64,000 nucleotides of DNA, from positions 1 through 64,000 of the forward strand of contig JAIRVZ010000044.1 in NCBI GenBank assembly GCA_031253625.1, written 5' to 3'. This DNA comes from Dysgonamonadaceae bacterium. GTDB taxonomy: Bacteria > Bacteroidota > Bacteroidia > Bacteroidales > Azobacteroidaceae. Under the pieces are notes generated by a model that did not search any database, was not told where the DNA came from, and saw only the letters and a list, made by a program, of their open reading frames with translations. This document shows positions 32,458-41,104 of the stretch, one piece after another. The number at the start of each line of letters is the position of its first letter. Position 1 is the first letter of the stretch. The position numbers and the translations under genes are program-made.

Positions 32458-33222
32458 TTACTGTCCTCTGTAAACCACTGTTCCGGTAGCCTGATTGGTA
32501 GGCATGATTAACACTTCTGCTATTTGGATGTGTTTGGGAACAGAAGTCGTGTAATAAACAGTTTCTGCAATATCTTCAGCAATTAATGGTTTTAATCCTT
32601 GATACACGGCATTAGCTTTCGATTTATCACCATGAAAACGGGTGATACTGAAATTTGTTTCAACCAATCCGGGCTTGATATTCGTTACTCGTAAAGGCGT
32701 ATCAACCAAATCTATACGCAAACCGTCGGTCAGCATGCGAACTGCAGCTTTGGTGGCGCAATAAACGCTTCCTCCAAGATAGGCAGCCTCACCGGCAATG
32801 GAACCGATATTGACAATATGCCCACGATTATGTTTTAGCATCAGGGGAACAATCAGTCGGGTTGTTGTTAGTAATCCTTTGATATTGGTATCGATAACAA
32901 TATCCCATTCATCCAGATTACCTTCAAATTCTTTATCAACTCCTAAAACCAATCCGGCATTGTTAATTAAAATGTCGATGGCTTGCCATTTTTCGGGTAA
33001 GTTGTCGATTTCTTTTTTAGCAGTTTCTTTGTCTCTTACATCAAATAAAAGCGTCAATATTTCAACCGGATATTTTTCCAAGATGCTGTTTTTGAGGGTT
33101 TCCAATTTTTCTTGATTTCTTCCGTTTAGAATCAAATTAACTCCTTCCGAGGCATATTTGAAAGCGCAAGCCTCTCCTATTCCGCTTGTAGCACCTGTTA
33201 TCAATACAATTTTATTTCGCAT
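32458..33222 (-). CDS. SDR-family NAD(P)-dependent oxidoreductase
   Basis: 254 residues. Rossmann motif GATSGIGEA, NNAGLVLG, catalytic Ser (IGSIAGEAA) and YCATK (Tyr-x3-Lys), all intact. Resembles YdfG-type 3-hydroxy acid/serine dehydrogenases; the true substrate is unknown. Convergent with murF-alr, with 3 bases between stops. Confidence 0.85.
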   Translation of the reverse strand: MRNKIVLITGATSGIGEACAFKYASEGVNLILNGRNQEKLETLKNSILEKYPVEILTLLFDVRDKETAKKEIDNLPEKWQAIDILINNAGLVLGVDKEFEGNLDEWDIVIDTNIKGLLTTTRLIVPLMLKHNRGHIVNIGSIAGEAAYLGGSVYCATKAAVRMLTDGLRIDLVDTPLRVTNIKPGLVETNFSITRFHGDKSKANAVYQGLKPLIAEDIAETVYYTTSVPKHIQIAEVLIMPTNQATGTVVYRGQ

Positions 33223-33275
33223 AATAATTTATTTAGAGTCTGTTTAAATTTTATTCAATAACATGAGCAATGAAG

Positions 33276-34283
33276 TTATTCTTTTATCATTAGTTCCGAA
33301 TTTGTAGTCCATAGTCCAAAATAAGGATTTTTAGCATCAGTACGTTTTAATAATATCAAAAATGGCTTGTCAAAAATCATTTTTTTAGGTTTCGGTCTTT
33401 CATAATCTTCTATTACTTCTTCAACTACTGCCTCCATTTCCGCTTCACTCTCAATTTCGGCACCATTTTCATCTAAAATAAATGCTGTTCTTTGCCAAGC
33501 TCTTTCAATCTGATAGTTTGTTTTTTCTGTTTTGAGTTTATTTCCTTCTAATGTCGAGTAATTTGTTTCGATATTAAAGTTAAACTTTGGAATTACTATT
33601 TCGTCTTCGTCGGCATAATAATATTTCCAACTTAGTTTTTCATTCTTTTTTTCTGTTTTGCCAATTTCAATTAATTTCTCAATTTCATTGACCATTTCAG
33701 CTATTGAATAAAAAGGTTGTCCTGTTTTAAACAATATTACTTCATGGTTTTTGTCTTTTGGTAACAGTTTGATTATAAAATTATTATCATTTTCATAATA
33801 ACCAATTCTGACAATTTTTAGTTTTTCGTAATCACTATAACCCGTAATTCCAAATGAGGCAACAGACTGACCATCAAAAACTAATTTATTTTTGAATTCT
33901 TCTAATTTTATTTCAAAAGGCAAAGATTTACTAAATTCAGCTTTGGCTGTAATTAATTCACCATCAACATTTCCACTAACAACGTATTCATTGCTTTTCA
34001 AAACACCAACAAAAGACTTAGATGCATTGAGTAATGTTAGGTCACAGTTTTCTTCAGGTATCTCTAATGGCAGCTTAATTTTTTCCTTTATTTCATTCCA
34101 AGCATATAAAAGAGTAACACAATAAACAGAATTTCTTTCACCATTGATTTTATGTTCAATTGTTGGTATAAAATCCGTTTTCTCAAATTCGGAAAGATTT
34201 CTTACTTCTGAGAATTTTCGGTCTTTATTACAATTTGTGAAAGTTATCAATATGATAGCTAATACCAGACTTATTCTTTTCAC
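33276..34283 (-). CDS. Predicted lipoprotein of unknown function
   Basis: 335 residues. N-terminal lipobox (ITFTNC, Cys18). Mostly beta strands with many Glu and Lys, a repeated LKIVRIGYYEND-like style, and an acidic stretch near 285-295. No family recognised. It lies 16 bases downstream of nadK, probably in the same transcript. Likely tethered to the outer or inner membrane facing the periplasm or surface. Confidence 0.65.
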   Translation of the reverse strand: MKRISLVLAIILITFTNCNKDRKFSEVRNLSEFEKTDFIPTIEHKINGERNSVYCVTLLYAWNEIKEKIKLPLEIPEENCDLTLLNASKSFVGVLKSNEYVVSGNVDGELITAKAEFSKSLPFEIKLEEFKNKLVFDGQSVASFGITGYSDYEKLKIVRIGYYENDNNFIIKLLPKDKNHEVILFKTGQPFYSIAEMVNEIEKLIEIGKTEKKNEKLSWKYYYADEDEIVIPKFNFNIETNYSTLEGNKLKTEKTNYQIERAWQRTAFILDENGAEIESEAEMEAVVEEVIEDYERPKPKKMIFDKPFLILLKRTDAKNPYFGLWTTNSELMIKE

Positions 34284-34299
34284 TGCTATTTTTATTTAT

Positions 34300-35169
34300 T
34301 CATATCCTGTTATCTGCTCCCCACATCAACTTATCTCTCAGTGTTTTATAAAAGGTATTGTTATATCGTTTGATTACTTTTATGGGGAAATCTGCTTTTT
34401 CTATTTCAAATTTTGTCCCCGTTGGGAAAGCCTGTGAACATCCGTCGACAGCTATCAAAAAGTTGGTATTTCGCGATTCAACTTCGAAGCTTAAACGAGA
34501 ATCTTCAGGAATAACCAAAGGACGAACATTCAGCGAGTGCGGAGCAATCGGACTCAATACAATCGTTTTGGCTTGCGGAACAATAATCGGACCACCAACA
34601 CTGATAGAATAAGCCGTAGAACCGGTTGGGGTGGCAACTATCAAACCGTCGCCCCAGTAGGTAGTTAGGAATTCGCCGTTGATAAACGCATTTATTCGTA
34701 TCATAGAAGACGTGTCGCGCTTTTGAATGGCAATTTCATTCAGTGCATAATTATAGATTTTCGTGTCCATACCGATTTTGAAATGGAGCAATGTGCGGTC
34801 TTCAATGCGATAATGATTCTTGAATATATCGTTTAATGTATCTTCAATTTCGGTAGGGCCTACATCTGCCAAGAAACCCAATCGACCGGTATTAATCCCA
34901 AGAATGGGAATTGCTTTGGAACCAACAAGAGCCGCTGTGCGCAAAAATGTTCCGTCTCCACCTATGCTAATAGCAACATCAACCTGAAAATTATTCTCTT
35001 CAATCAGAGCCGAAACCGAAGGTTCGTAATTTAATTTAGAAGATAAGTACCGGTAAAAATTCTTTTCCACACAAGTTTCCATGCCTAATTTTTGCAATTG
35101 TTCGAAAACCCGTTTAATCTGTACTTGTTTATCTGATTGGTAATCGCTACCGAAAATTCCTACTTTCAT
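34300..35169 (-). CDS. nadK: NAD kinase
   Basis: 289 residues. Makes NADP from NAD and ATP. GGDGTFLRTA at 70-79 is the hallmark; also GINTGRLGFLAD, NEIAIQKRDTSSMI, GDGLIVATPTGSTAYS and PIAPHSL. Normal length. It follows the small ACT-type gene by 7 bases and precedes the lipoprotein gene, and lies head-to-head with pdxJ. Confidence 0.95.
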   Translation of the reverse strand: MKVGIFGSDYQSDKQVQIKRVFEQLQKLGMETCVEKNFYRYLSSKLNYEPSVSALIEENNFQVDVAISIGGDGTFLRTAALVGSKAIPILGINTGRLGFLADVGPTEIEDTLNDIFKNHYRIEDRTLLHFKIGMDTKIYNYALNEIAIQKRDTSSMIRINAFINGEFLTTYWGDGLIVATPTGSTAYSISVGGPIIVPQAKTIVLSPIAPHSLNVRPLVIPEDSRLSFEVESRNTNFLIAVDGCSQAFPTGTKFEIEKADFPIKVIKRYNNTFYKTLRDKLMWGADNRI

Positions 35170-35176
35170 TTCGTAT

Positions 35177-35530
35177 CTACATTTGCAGGTAATACATCAA
35201 TTCGTCTAACCGTTCCCGTTGTACATCGTTAGTCAAACCTTGTTTTTGGAAATGATATATAACAGAATAATTAAACCGCTCAAAACTACGCAATACAGCT
35301 GATGCATCTTCCGAATCAATTTTCATCATGACGACTAATTTTCCGGTCTCTTTTATCGGATGAGAAAAAAGACTCAATATCTTACAATTATTGGATTCCA
35401 CCAAACGTGCAATATTGGATAAATCGTAATCTTGTGGATTAAGTTCTAAGGCAATTAACGCACCGTTAGAGTCGGCATTGGTGATTTCTGCAAACTTCTC
35501 GACTAAAATTAGTATTTCTTTACTTAACAT
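35177..35530 (-). CDS. ACT-like regulatory protein lacking its CBS half
   Basis: 117 residues. From memory of Bacteroides proteins encoded next to nadK (about 220 residues with two CBS domains and a C-terminal ACT-like part containing DIARLVE and FERFNY motifs), this one matches only the C-terminal part: NPQDYDLSNIARLVESNN, KIDSEDASAVLRSFERFNYSVIYHF, DELMYYLQM. It begins at its own ATG and no CBS-like sequence is visible upstream on this strand. Either a genuine short form or a truncated gene. Role unknown; location suggests co-expression with nadK. Confidence 0.7.
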   Translation of the reverse strand: MLSKEILILVEKFAEITNADSNGALIALELNPQDYDLSNIARLVESNNCKILSLFSHPIKETGKLVVMMKIDSEDASAVLRSFERFNYSVIYHFQKQGLTNDVQRERLDELMYYLQM

Positions 35531-35555
35531 GTTTTATTTATTGATACAATTCTAC

Positions 35556-35563
35556 TAAATTTG
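35556..35563 (+). promoter_or_regulatory. -7 box of pdxJ
   Basis: TAAATTTG followed by CACCCT and then repeat copy A3 at 35570, so the repeat again begins at the expected transcription start. Confidence 0.5.
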
Positions 35564-35569
35564 CACCCT

Positions 35570-35671
35570 GATTACCCCTTAAATCCCCTAAAGGGGACTC
35601 GAGGTGTGAAAGACCGTAATTATTTTCAGTTTTTTCAGAAACTGAAGTCCCCTTTAGGGGATTTAGGGGTA
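35570..35671. repeat. Dispersed repeat family A, copy A3 (complete inverted pair)
   Basis: Left arm 35570-35599 and inverted right arm 35645-35671, each with CCCCT(T)AAAT plus the CCCCTAAAGGGG hairpin, separated by 45 bases. This is the best preserved pair in the window. It forms most of the leader of pdxJ. Confidence 0.85.
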
Positions 35672-35695
35672 AAATTACTATATATATTTTAAACA

Positions 35696-36418
35696 ATGAC
35701 AAAACTAAGCGTAAATATCAATAAAATAGCAACCATAAGGAACGCTCGAGGAGGAAATATTCCTAATGTGTTGAAAGTGGCGCAGGACTGTGAAAAGTTC
35801 GGTGCAGAAGGAATTACCGTTCATCCACGCCCCGATGGCCGGCATATCCGTTATCAAGATGTATTAGATTTGAGCCGCTCCGTAACAACCGAATTTAACA
35901 TCGAAGGCTATCCTTCTTTAGAATTTATCGATTTGATAATAAAAACAAAGCCCCGGCAAGTTACTTTAGTTCCCGACGCACCCGAAGCGATAACATCAAA
36001 TGCCGGTTGGAATGTAAAGGAATCTTTCAGTCAACTTTCCGAAATAGTTGAAAGCTTCAAAGGAATCGGAGTCAGAACTTCCATTTTTGTCGGAACAGAT
36101 TTGCAAAATATCGAATATGCTGCAAAAACAGGAGCCGACCGGATTGAATTATACACCGAACCGTATGCAACGCTTTATCCAAAAGGAAAAGAAAAAGCTG
36201 TGGCACCGTTCGTAGAAGCTGCTAATTTGGCAAAAAAACTGGGAATGGGCGTCAATGCCGGACACGACTTGAGCCTCGAAAATCTGAAATTCCTGCATCA
36301 GTCGATTCCATTTTTGGATGAAGTGTCTATCGGCCACGCATTAATTTGTGATGCGCTTTATTTAGGACTGGAGAATACAATAAAAGAATATAAAAGATGT
36401 TTAATACATAACTCTTAA
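35696..36418 (+). CDS. pdxJ: Pyridoxine 5'-phosphate synthase
   Basis: 240 residues. Ring-closing step of vitamin B6 synthesis from 3-amino-2-oxopropyl phosphate and deoxyxylulose 5-phosphate. Signatures: [40 protein letters not shown] and [20 protein letters not shown]. Leads into exbB after 11 bases. The leader is filled by repeat A3. Confidence 0.96.
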   Translation: MTKLSVNINKIATIRNARGGNIPNVLKVAQDCEKFGAEGITVHPRPDGRHIRYQDVLDLSRSVTTEFNIEGYPSLEFIDLIIKTKPRQVTLVPDAPEAITSNAGWNVKESFSQLSEIVESFKGIGVRTSIFVGTDLQNIEYAAKTGADRIELYTEPYATLYPKGKEKAVAPFVEAANLAKKLGMGVNAGHDLSLENLKFLHQSIPFLDEVSIGHALICDALYLGLENTIKEYKRCLIHNS

Positions 36419-36429
36419 TTTTCAACAAA

Positions 36430-37149
36430 ATGAGTTTATTACTAACTATTCAAGATGTTTCAGCGCAAGTATCAGATGCTATGCCTGACCTTACTTCTGC
36501 TGTTTCTGCTGTACAACCCACAGAGGCGCATATCAATGCTTTTGAGTTAGCCGTTAAAGGCGGATGGATTATGATTCCGATTGTACTCCTTTTGTTTATT
36601 TCTATCGCCGTTTTTATCGAAAGAGTACTTGTTCTCAAAAAAGCGGAAAAAGAAGACCAAAGTTTTATGCACCGAATCAAAGATTACATCCATGAAGGAA
36701 AGATAAGTTCGGCCATTAATCTTTGTAAAAGCACCAACACGCCTTATTCACGCATGATTGAAAAAGGTATTTCCCGATTAGGAAGACCGATGAATGATAT
36801 ACAAGTGGCTATCGAAAACGTAGGAAATATTGAAGTTGCCAAACTTGAAAAAGGTTTCACTTGGGTAGCAACAACCGCAGGGATAGCTCCTATGCTTGGA
36901 TTTCTCGGAACCGTAACCGGTATGGTTCGTGCATTTTTCGACATGGCAAATGCAGGTACAAATGTAGATATAACATTGTTATCATCAGGAATTTACGAAG
37001 CATTGGTAACTACTGTTGCCGGTTTGATTGTCGGAATTATCGCCCTGTTTGGATATAACTATTTAGCATCCATGGTTAATGGTGTTGTCAATAAAATGGA
37101 AGCTCGTTCCATGGAGTTTATGGATTTACTAAATGAACCAACAAATTAA
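36430..37149 (+). CDS. exbB: MotA/TolQ/ExbB proton-channel protein
   Basis: 239 residues. Membrane helices about 42-62, 140-165 and 180-205; conserved ATTAGIAPMLGFLGTVTGMV and the second-helix EALVTTVAGLIVGI. With ExbD it uses the proton gradient to energise TonB. First of a compact exbB-exbD-tonB set: 6 bases to exbD and a 4-base overlap between exbD and the TonB-like gene. Confidence 0.93.
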   Translation: MSLLLTIQDVSAQVSDAMPDLTSAVSAVQPTEAHINAFELAVKGGWIMIPIVLLLFISIAVFIERVLVLKKAEKEDQSFMHRIKDYIHEGKISSAINLCKSTNTPYSRMIEKGISRLGRPMNDIQVAIENVGNIEVAKLEKGFTWVATTAGIAPMLGFLGTVTGMVRAFFDMANAGTNVDITLLSSGIYEALVTTVAGLIVGIIALFGYNYLASMVNGVVNKMEARSMEFMDLLNEPTN

Positions 37150-37155
37150 TTTACG

Positions 37156-37563
37156 ATGTCTCTTAAAAGAAGATCAAAAGTAAATGCGGAATTCAGTATG
37201 GCCTCCATGACTGATATGATATTCCTGTTGCTCATATTTTTCATGATAACGTCGACCGTAGTAGTGCCCAATGCCATTAAGGTAATGCTTCCGCAAAGCC
37301 AAAGTCAAACGACATCCAAACCATTGACTCGCATAACGATAGACGAAAATTTGAATTATTACATCGCTCACGGAAAAGAAAAAGATCGCCAAGTTTCATT
37401 TGATGAAATTGCACCTTTTTTACGAGCACGTTACGCTGAAGAACCGGAACTTTATGTCGCTTTATATGCAGATGAAAATATTTCTTATAAAGAAGTTGTG
37501 AGAGTTTTGAATATTGCGAATGAAAATCAATTTCGCATGATACTCGTAACCCGGCCGAAATGA
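37156..37563 (+). CDS. exbD: ExbD/TolR biopolymer transport protein
   Basis: 135 residues, one membrane helix (about 15-35) carrying Asp18 region (SMTDMIFLLLIFFM), the proton-translocating acidic residue of ExbD. A periplasmic domain follows (RITIDENLNYYIAHGKE, ALYADENISYKEVVRVLNIA). Overlaps the downstream TonB-like gene by 4 bases (ATGA). Confidence 0.92.
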   Translation: MSLKRRSKVNAEFSMASMTDMIFLLLIFFMITSTVVVPNAIKVMLPQSQSQTTSKPLTRITIDENLNYYIAHGKEKDRQVSFDEIAPFLRARYAEEPELYVALYADENISYKEVVRVLNIANENQFRMILVTRPK

Positions 37564-38339
37564 ATTTGACAAAAGAAAAAATAATTGGTTATATCGGGTC
37601 ACTGATTTTTTGTGCAATCCTGCTCTTAATCTTGTGGTTCTCTGTGCTGAACACAGTTGTACCGGCAAGGGAGGCAGGTGTATTGGTTCGTTTTGGTAAT
37701 GTTGATGAGGCATCCGGAACATTCATGCCTATGGGCGACAACACCAACGATATTCCTGTCGAACCCTACACCCCTGAAGTTTCAGCGCAACCATCACAAC
37801 CGGCTATCACTCAAAACATTGAACAAACGGTTTCGATAGATGCGGAAGAACAAAAACGCAAACAAGAACAACTCCGGATAGAACAAGAAGAACGCAAACG
37901 CATAGCAGAGGAACAAAAACGTCAACAAGCTATAAACAGTCAAGTGGCCGGAGCTTTTGGAGCCGGAAGTACTCAATCGACAGGCTACGGTACCGGCACC
38001 GGACAAGGAAGTCAGGGAAGTCCTCAAGGAAATTCCGATCAGGGAGCCAACACCGGTGTTGGGCATTGGGGCGATTTCTCTCTTTCAGGCCGTCATCTTG
38101 GTCCCGAAGGTCTACCCCGTCCAGCATTTTCAGTTCAGGAAGAAGGCATTATTGTTGTCGATATTATTGTTGACAGAAATGGTAGTGTATCTTCAGCTTT
38201 AATCGGAAGAGGAACTACCATAACCAACGCGACCTTGCGTCAATCGGCCTTAGAAGCCGCTAAAAAAGCCAGATTCAACGTTATTTCAGGAAATGAAAAC
38301 CAATCGGGAAAAATAACGTACAGATATTATTTAAGGTAA
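37560..38339 (+). CDS. TonB-like energy transducer
   Basis: 259 residues. N-terminal membrane helix about 12-32, a Pro/Gln-rich and then charged coiled stretch (about 60-130, EEQKRKQEQLRIEQEERKR), a Gly/Gln/Ser-rich linker (135-165), and a C-terminal TonB domain about 178-258 (GIIVVDIIVDRNGSVSSALIG, ARFNVISGNENQSGKITYRY). Transmits energy from ExbBD to outer-membrane receptors such as the one at 48565-51309. Confidence 0.88.
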   Translation: MNLTKEKIIGYIGSLIFCAILLLILWFSVLNTVVPAREAGVLVRFGNVDEASGTFMPMGDNTNDIPVEPYTPEVSAQPSQPAITQNIEQTVSIDAEEQKRKQEQLRIEQEERKRIAEEQKRQQAINSQVAGAFGAGSTQSTGYGTGTGQGSQGSPQGNSDQGANTGVGHWGDFSLSGRHLGPEGLPRPAFSVQEEGIIVVDIIVDRNGSVSSALIGRGTTITNATLRQSALEAAKKARFNVISGNENQSGKITYRYYLR

Positions 38340-38397
38340 ACCGTGAACAAAAAGTACACTTCGTTTGTTCTTAGTTTATAATACAAAGTTATCAATC

Positions 38398-38952
38398 ATG
38401 AAAAAAGTATTTCTCTTTTTAGCAACAGGCTTTGAAGAAGTCGAAGCTGTTATTGCTGCCAACTTGCTTCTTCGAGGAGGAGTCGAAATTGTAACTATTT
38501 CTATAACAGGAAATAATCTCGTCAAAGGTTCTCACGGCATCTCGGTTAAAGCAGATAAACTTTTCGAAGAAATCAATTTCGACGAAGGCATTATGCTTGT
38601 TTTACCCGGAGGACTGGTCGGAATGAATAACCTGAATGCTCACGAAAACCTGAAAAAGCATATTTTGGAATACGTCGAAAACGGAAAATATGTGGCCGCT
38701 ATTTGCTCTGCTCCGCTCATTTTCGGAGGGTTAGGAATTTTAAAAGGTAAAAAAGCCACCTGCTATCCAAGTCTTCGTTTTGATTCAAGACTGAAAGGCG
38801 CAATTCTAAGCGACGACAGCGTTGTGCAAGATGGCAAAATAATTACCGGCAAAGGACCCGGATTTACCTTCGACTTCGGATTGAAAATCATTGCCGAATT
38901 GCAAGGTCAAACTAAATCCGACGAAGTTGCTCAAGATTTGTTATTAATCTAA
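38398..38952 (+). CDS. DJ-1/PfpI-family protein
   Basis: 184 residues from the ATG at 38398 (MKKVFLFLATGFEEVEAV); the frame to 38365 is an unlikely extension. DJ-1 superfamily: GFEEVEA near the N-terminus and the nucleophile-elbow Cys in AAICSAPLI. May act as a glyoxalase, protein deglycase or redox chaperone; not decidable. 58 bases after the TonB gene. Confidence 0.88.
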   Translation: MKKVFLFLATGFEEVEAVIAANLLLRGGVEIVTISITGNNLVKGSHGISVKADKLFEEINFDEGIMLVLPGGLVGMNNLNAHENLKKHILEYVENGKYVAAICSAPLIFGGLGILKGKKATCYPSLRFDSRLKGAILSDDSVVQDGKIITGKGPGFTFDFGLKIIAELQGQTKSDEVAQDLLLI

Positions 38953-38966
38953 TAAAATAAAATGCA

Positions 38967-39950
38967 ATGAAAAAGACAATTATTTTATCAATTGCACTTG
39001 TTTGTGCATTGATTTCTTGTGGCAAAAATACTGCCAATAATTCAAGCGTAAAAGCAGAAAATCAAGTTCAAGAGAACAGAGATTGGTTAAAAGAAGTGGT
39101 TATAGAAAAAGAACTGTTATACGACCAACACACTTTGGCCGACTCTTATCCCTACAAAGATACGGTTCGGGTATTCCAATGGGATAAAATCCGTAAACAC
39201 TTGGCAATTGTCGACTCGATACAGGAATCTCCCGCGATTTGGGGGATTTTACAGAACAAAAGCAACGAATACGGAGATCCTCCTAAAGCAAGAAATTTCA
39301 AAATAAACGAATATCATAGCGTAACAGATGTATACGGAATTGAAGGCAGCCAAAATGTCCCATTATACTTGCCGACAGACTCCATCGTCCCCGAACGATA
39401 TGGATTAGATGGTTCTTTGGTGAAAATAATAAATGATGGCACGGATTTTGTTGAAGTATCTACCATATATTTTCCGGGAAATTGGATAATTCCTAAAAAA
39501 TATGTAGATGTCATACAAGATAATGTGTCTTTCAAAAAAGTGGCAGTGGTAGATCGCAACAATCAAAACATCGCTACATTGGAGAAAGTCGATGATAAAT
39601 GGTTAGTAAGAAGTATGAATCCGGCCACAACAGGTGCGCATCATCCTCCCTACGAAAAACCCACTCCGCTTGGCATCTTTGTCATACAGGAAAAAAGAGA
39701 AAAAATGTTTTTTTATGGTGATGGAAATACTATTATCGAAGGTTTTGCTCCTTATGCCAACCGTTTTTGCGACGGTGGATATATACACGGAGTTCCGGTA
39801 AATCTACCACATAAAGACATTATCGAATTTAGTCCGACTTTAGGAACTATCCCACGCTCTCACATGTGCGTGCGCACTGCCGCCTCACATGCTAAATTTA
39901 TATATGATTGGGCTCCCATAAACAACAGCCTCGTCATTGTTTTAGAATAA
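38967..39950 (+). CDS. L,D-transpeptidase lipoprotein (YkuD)
   Basis: 327 residues. Lipobox ALISC (Cys18). C-terminal YkuD domain about 195-327: YIHGVPVNL (catalytic His) and SHMCVRTAASHAKFIYDW with the Cys nucleophile; the more common SHGCxR is SHMC here. Crosslinks peptidoglycan stem peptides (3-3) or attaches lipoprotein. Followed after 12 bases by a second, different L,D-transpeptidase, probably one operon. Confidence 0.88.
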   Translation: MKKTIILSIALVCALISCGKNTANNSSVKAENQVQENRDWLKEVVIEKELLYDQHTLADSYPYKDTVRVFQWDKIRKHLAIVDSIQESPAIWGILQNKSNEYGDPPKARNFKINEYHSVTDVYGIEGSQNVPLYLPTDSIVPERYGLDGSLVKIINDGTDFVEVSTIYFPGNWIIPKKYVDVIQDNVSFKKVAVVDRNNQNIATLEKVDDKWLVRSMNPATTGAHHPPYEKPTPLGIFVIQEKREKMFFYGDGNTIIEGFAPYANRFCDGGYIHGVPVNLPHKDIIEFSPTLGTIPRSHMCVRTAASHAKFIYDWAPINNSLVIVLE

Positions 39951-39962
39951 AAATTATTGATT

Positions 39963-40658
39963 ATGTTGAAATTTTTTATATACCTGATTTTACCGGCATT
40001 TTTACTTTTCTCTAAAGTAGAAGAGGCAAAAACCGATACAAAAAAGACAAATTCAGAATCACATTCTAAGTCAGAATGCCTTCAGTTGTATGAAGACATG
40101 AATTTAAAAGGTGTTATCAACTACACTGCTTTTAAATATGCTTACGCAGGCTACAATAAAATCAATACAAAAAATAAAGATATCATGACTTTGATTGATT
40201 TTAGCCAACCATCTACGGAAGAAAGATTCTTTGTTCTTGATATGCAACACAAGAAACTTTTATATTCTACTTATGTTGCTCATGGGAAAAATAGCGGAGA
40301 AAATTATGCAACGTTTTTTTCCAATAAACCCGGTTCAAATAAAAGTTCTCCGGGATTTTATATTACAGAAAACACTTATCAGGGAAGAAATGGTTATTCT
40401 TTAATTCTTGATGGATTGGAAAAAAATATTAACGACAAAGCAAAACAACGTTCTATCGTGATACACGGAGCCGATTACTGCAATGTTTCACTTATTGAAA
40501 GTGGGCGATTAGGTCGCAGCTTTGGTTGTCCTGCTTTGCCGAGAGATGTTACTCAACCGATTATCGACACCATCAAAGATGGAACCATACTTTATATTTA
40601 CACCGACAATAAATGTTATTTAAACAAAAGTAAATTTACGACTTCAGCAAAATATTAA
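39963..40658 (+). CDS. Murein L,D-transpeptidase, YkuD_2 type
   Basis: 231 residues from the ATG at 39963 (MLKFFIYLILPAFLLF, signal peptide). The YkuD_2 catalytic part has VIHGADYC (His) and SFGCPAL (Cys), with the usual spacing. Acts on peptidoglycan in the periplasm. Second L,D-transpeptidase in tandem with a YkuD lipoprotein of a different subfamily. Confidence 0.88.
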   Translation: MLKFFIYLILPAFLLFSKVEEAKTDTKKTNSESHSKSECLQLYEDMNLKGVINYTAFKYAYAGYNKINTKNKDIMTLIDFSQPSTEERFFVLDMQHKKLLYSTYVAHGKNSGENYATFFSNKPGSNKSSPGFYITENTYQGRNGYSLILDGLEKNINDKAKQRSIVIHGADYCNVSLIESGRLGRSFGCPALPRDVTQPIIDTIKDGTILYIYTDNKCYLNKSKFTTSAKY

Positions 40659-40671
40659 ACGATAATAACAA

Positions 40672-41040
40672 ATGAAAACTTTAGGAAATATAATTTGGTT
40701 AGTGTTCGGAGGTTTGTTGATAGCAATCGAATACTGTATTGCCAGTCTTCTGTTAATGATAACCATTGTTGGCATTCCGTTCGGAATACAAACCCTGAAA
40801 ATAGGCTTATTGGCACTTTGGCCTTTCGGCAGCAAGGTGATAGACAACGGAAACGCAGGTGGCTGTTTATCAATGTTCATGAATGTAATTTGGATTCTGA
40901 TAGGTGGTATTTGGATTAGTCTGTCTCATTTATTATTCGGAGTATTCTTTTGCATTACAATTATTGGTATTCCATTCGGCCTGCAACACTTCAAAATGGC
41001 GGCACTGGCTTTAACTCCTTTTGGAAAAATTATTGTATAA
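40672..41040 (+). CDS. yccF: YccF-domain membrane protein
   Basis: 122 residues with two repeated hydrophobic halves: IVGIPFGIQTLKIGLLALWPFG and IIGIPFGLQHFKMAALALTPFG, the double YccF motif. Inner-membrane protein of unknown function. 13 bases after the transpeptidase gene, so likely in the same transcript. Confidence 0.9.
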   Translation: MKTLGNIIWLVFGGLLIAIEYCIASLLLMITIVGIPFGIQTLKIGLLALWPFGSKVIDNGNAGGCLSMFMNVIWILIGGIWISLSHLLFGVFFCITIIGIPFGLQHFKMAALALTPFGKIIV

Positions 41041-41104
41041 CAAATTAACCGGTAAATCCTCTATGAAAGGTTTGAAGAAACCGATTTTAAGCAATTAGTT
41101 ATTT

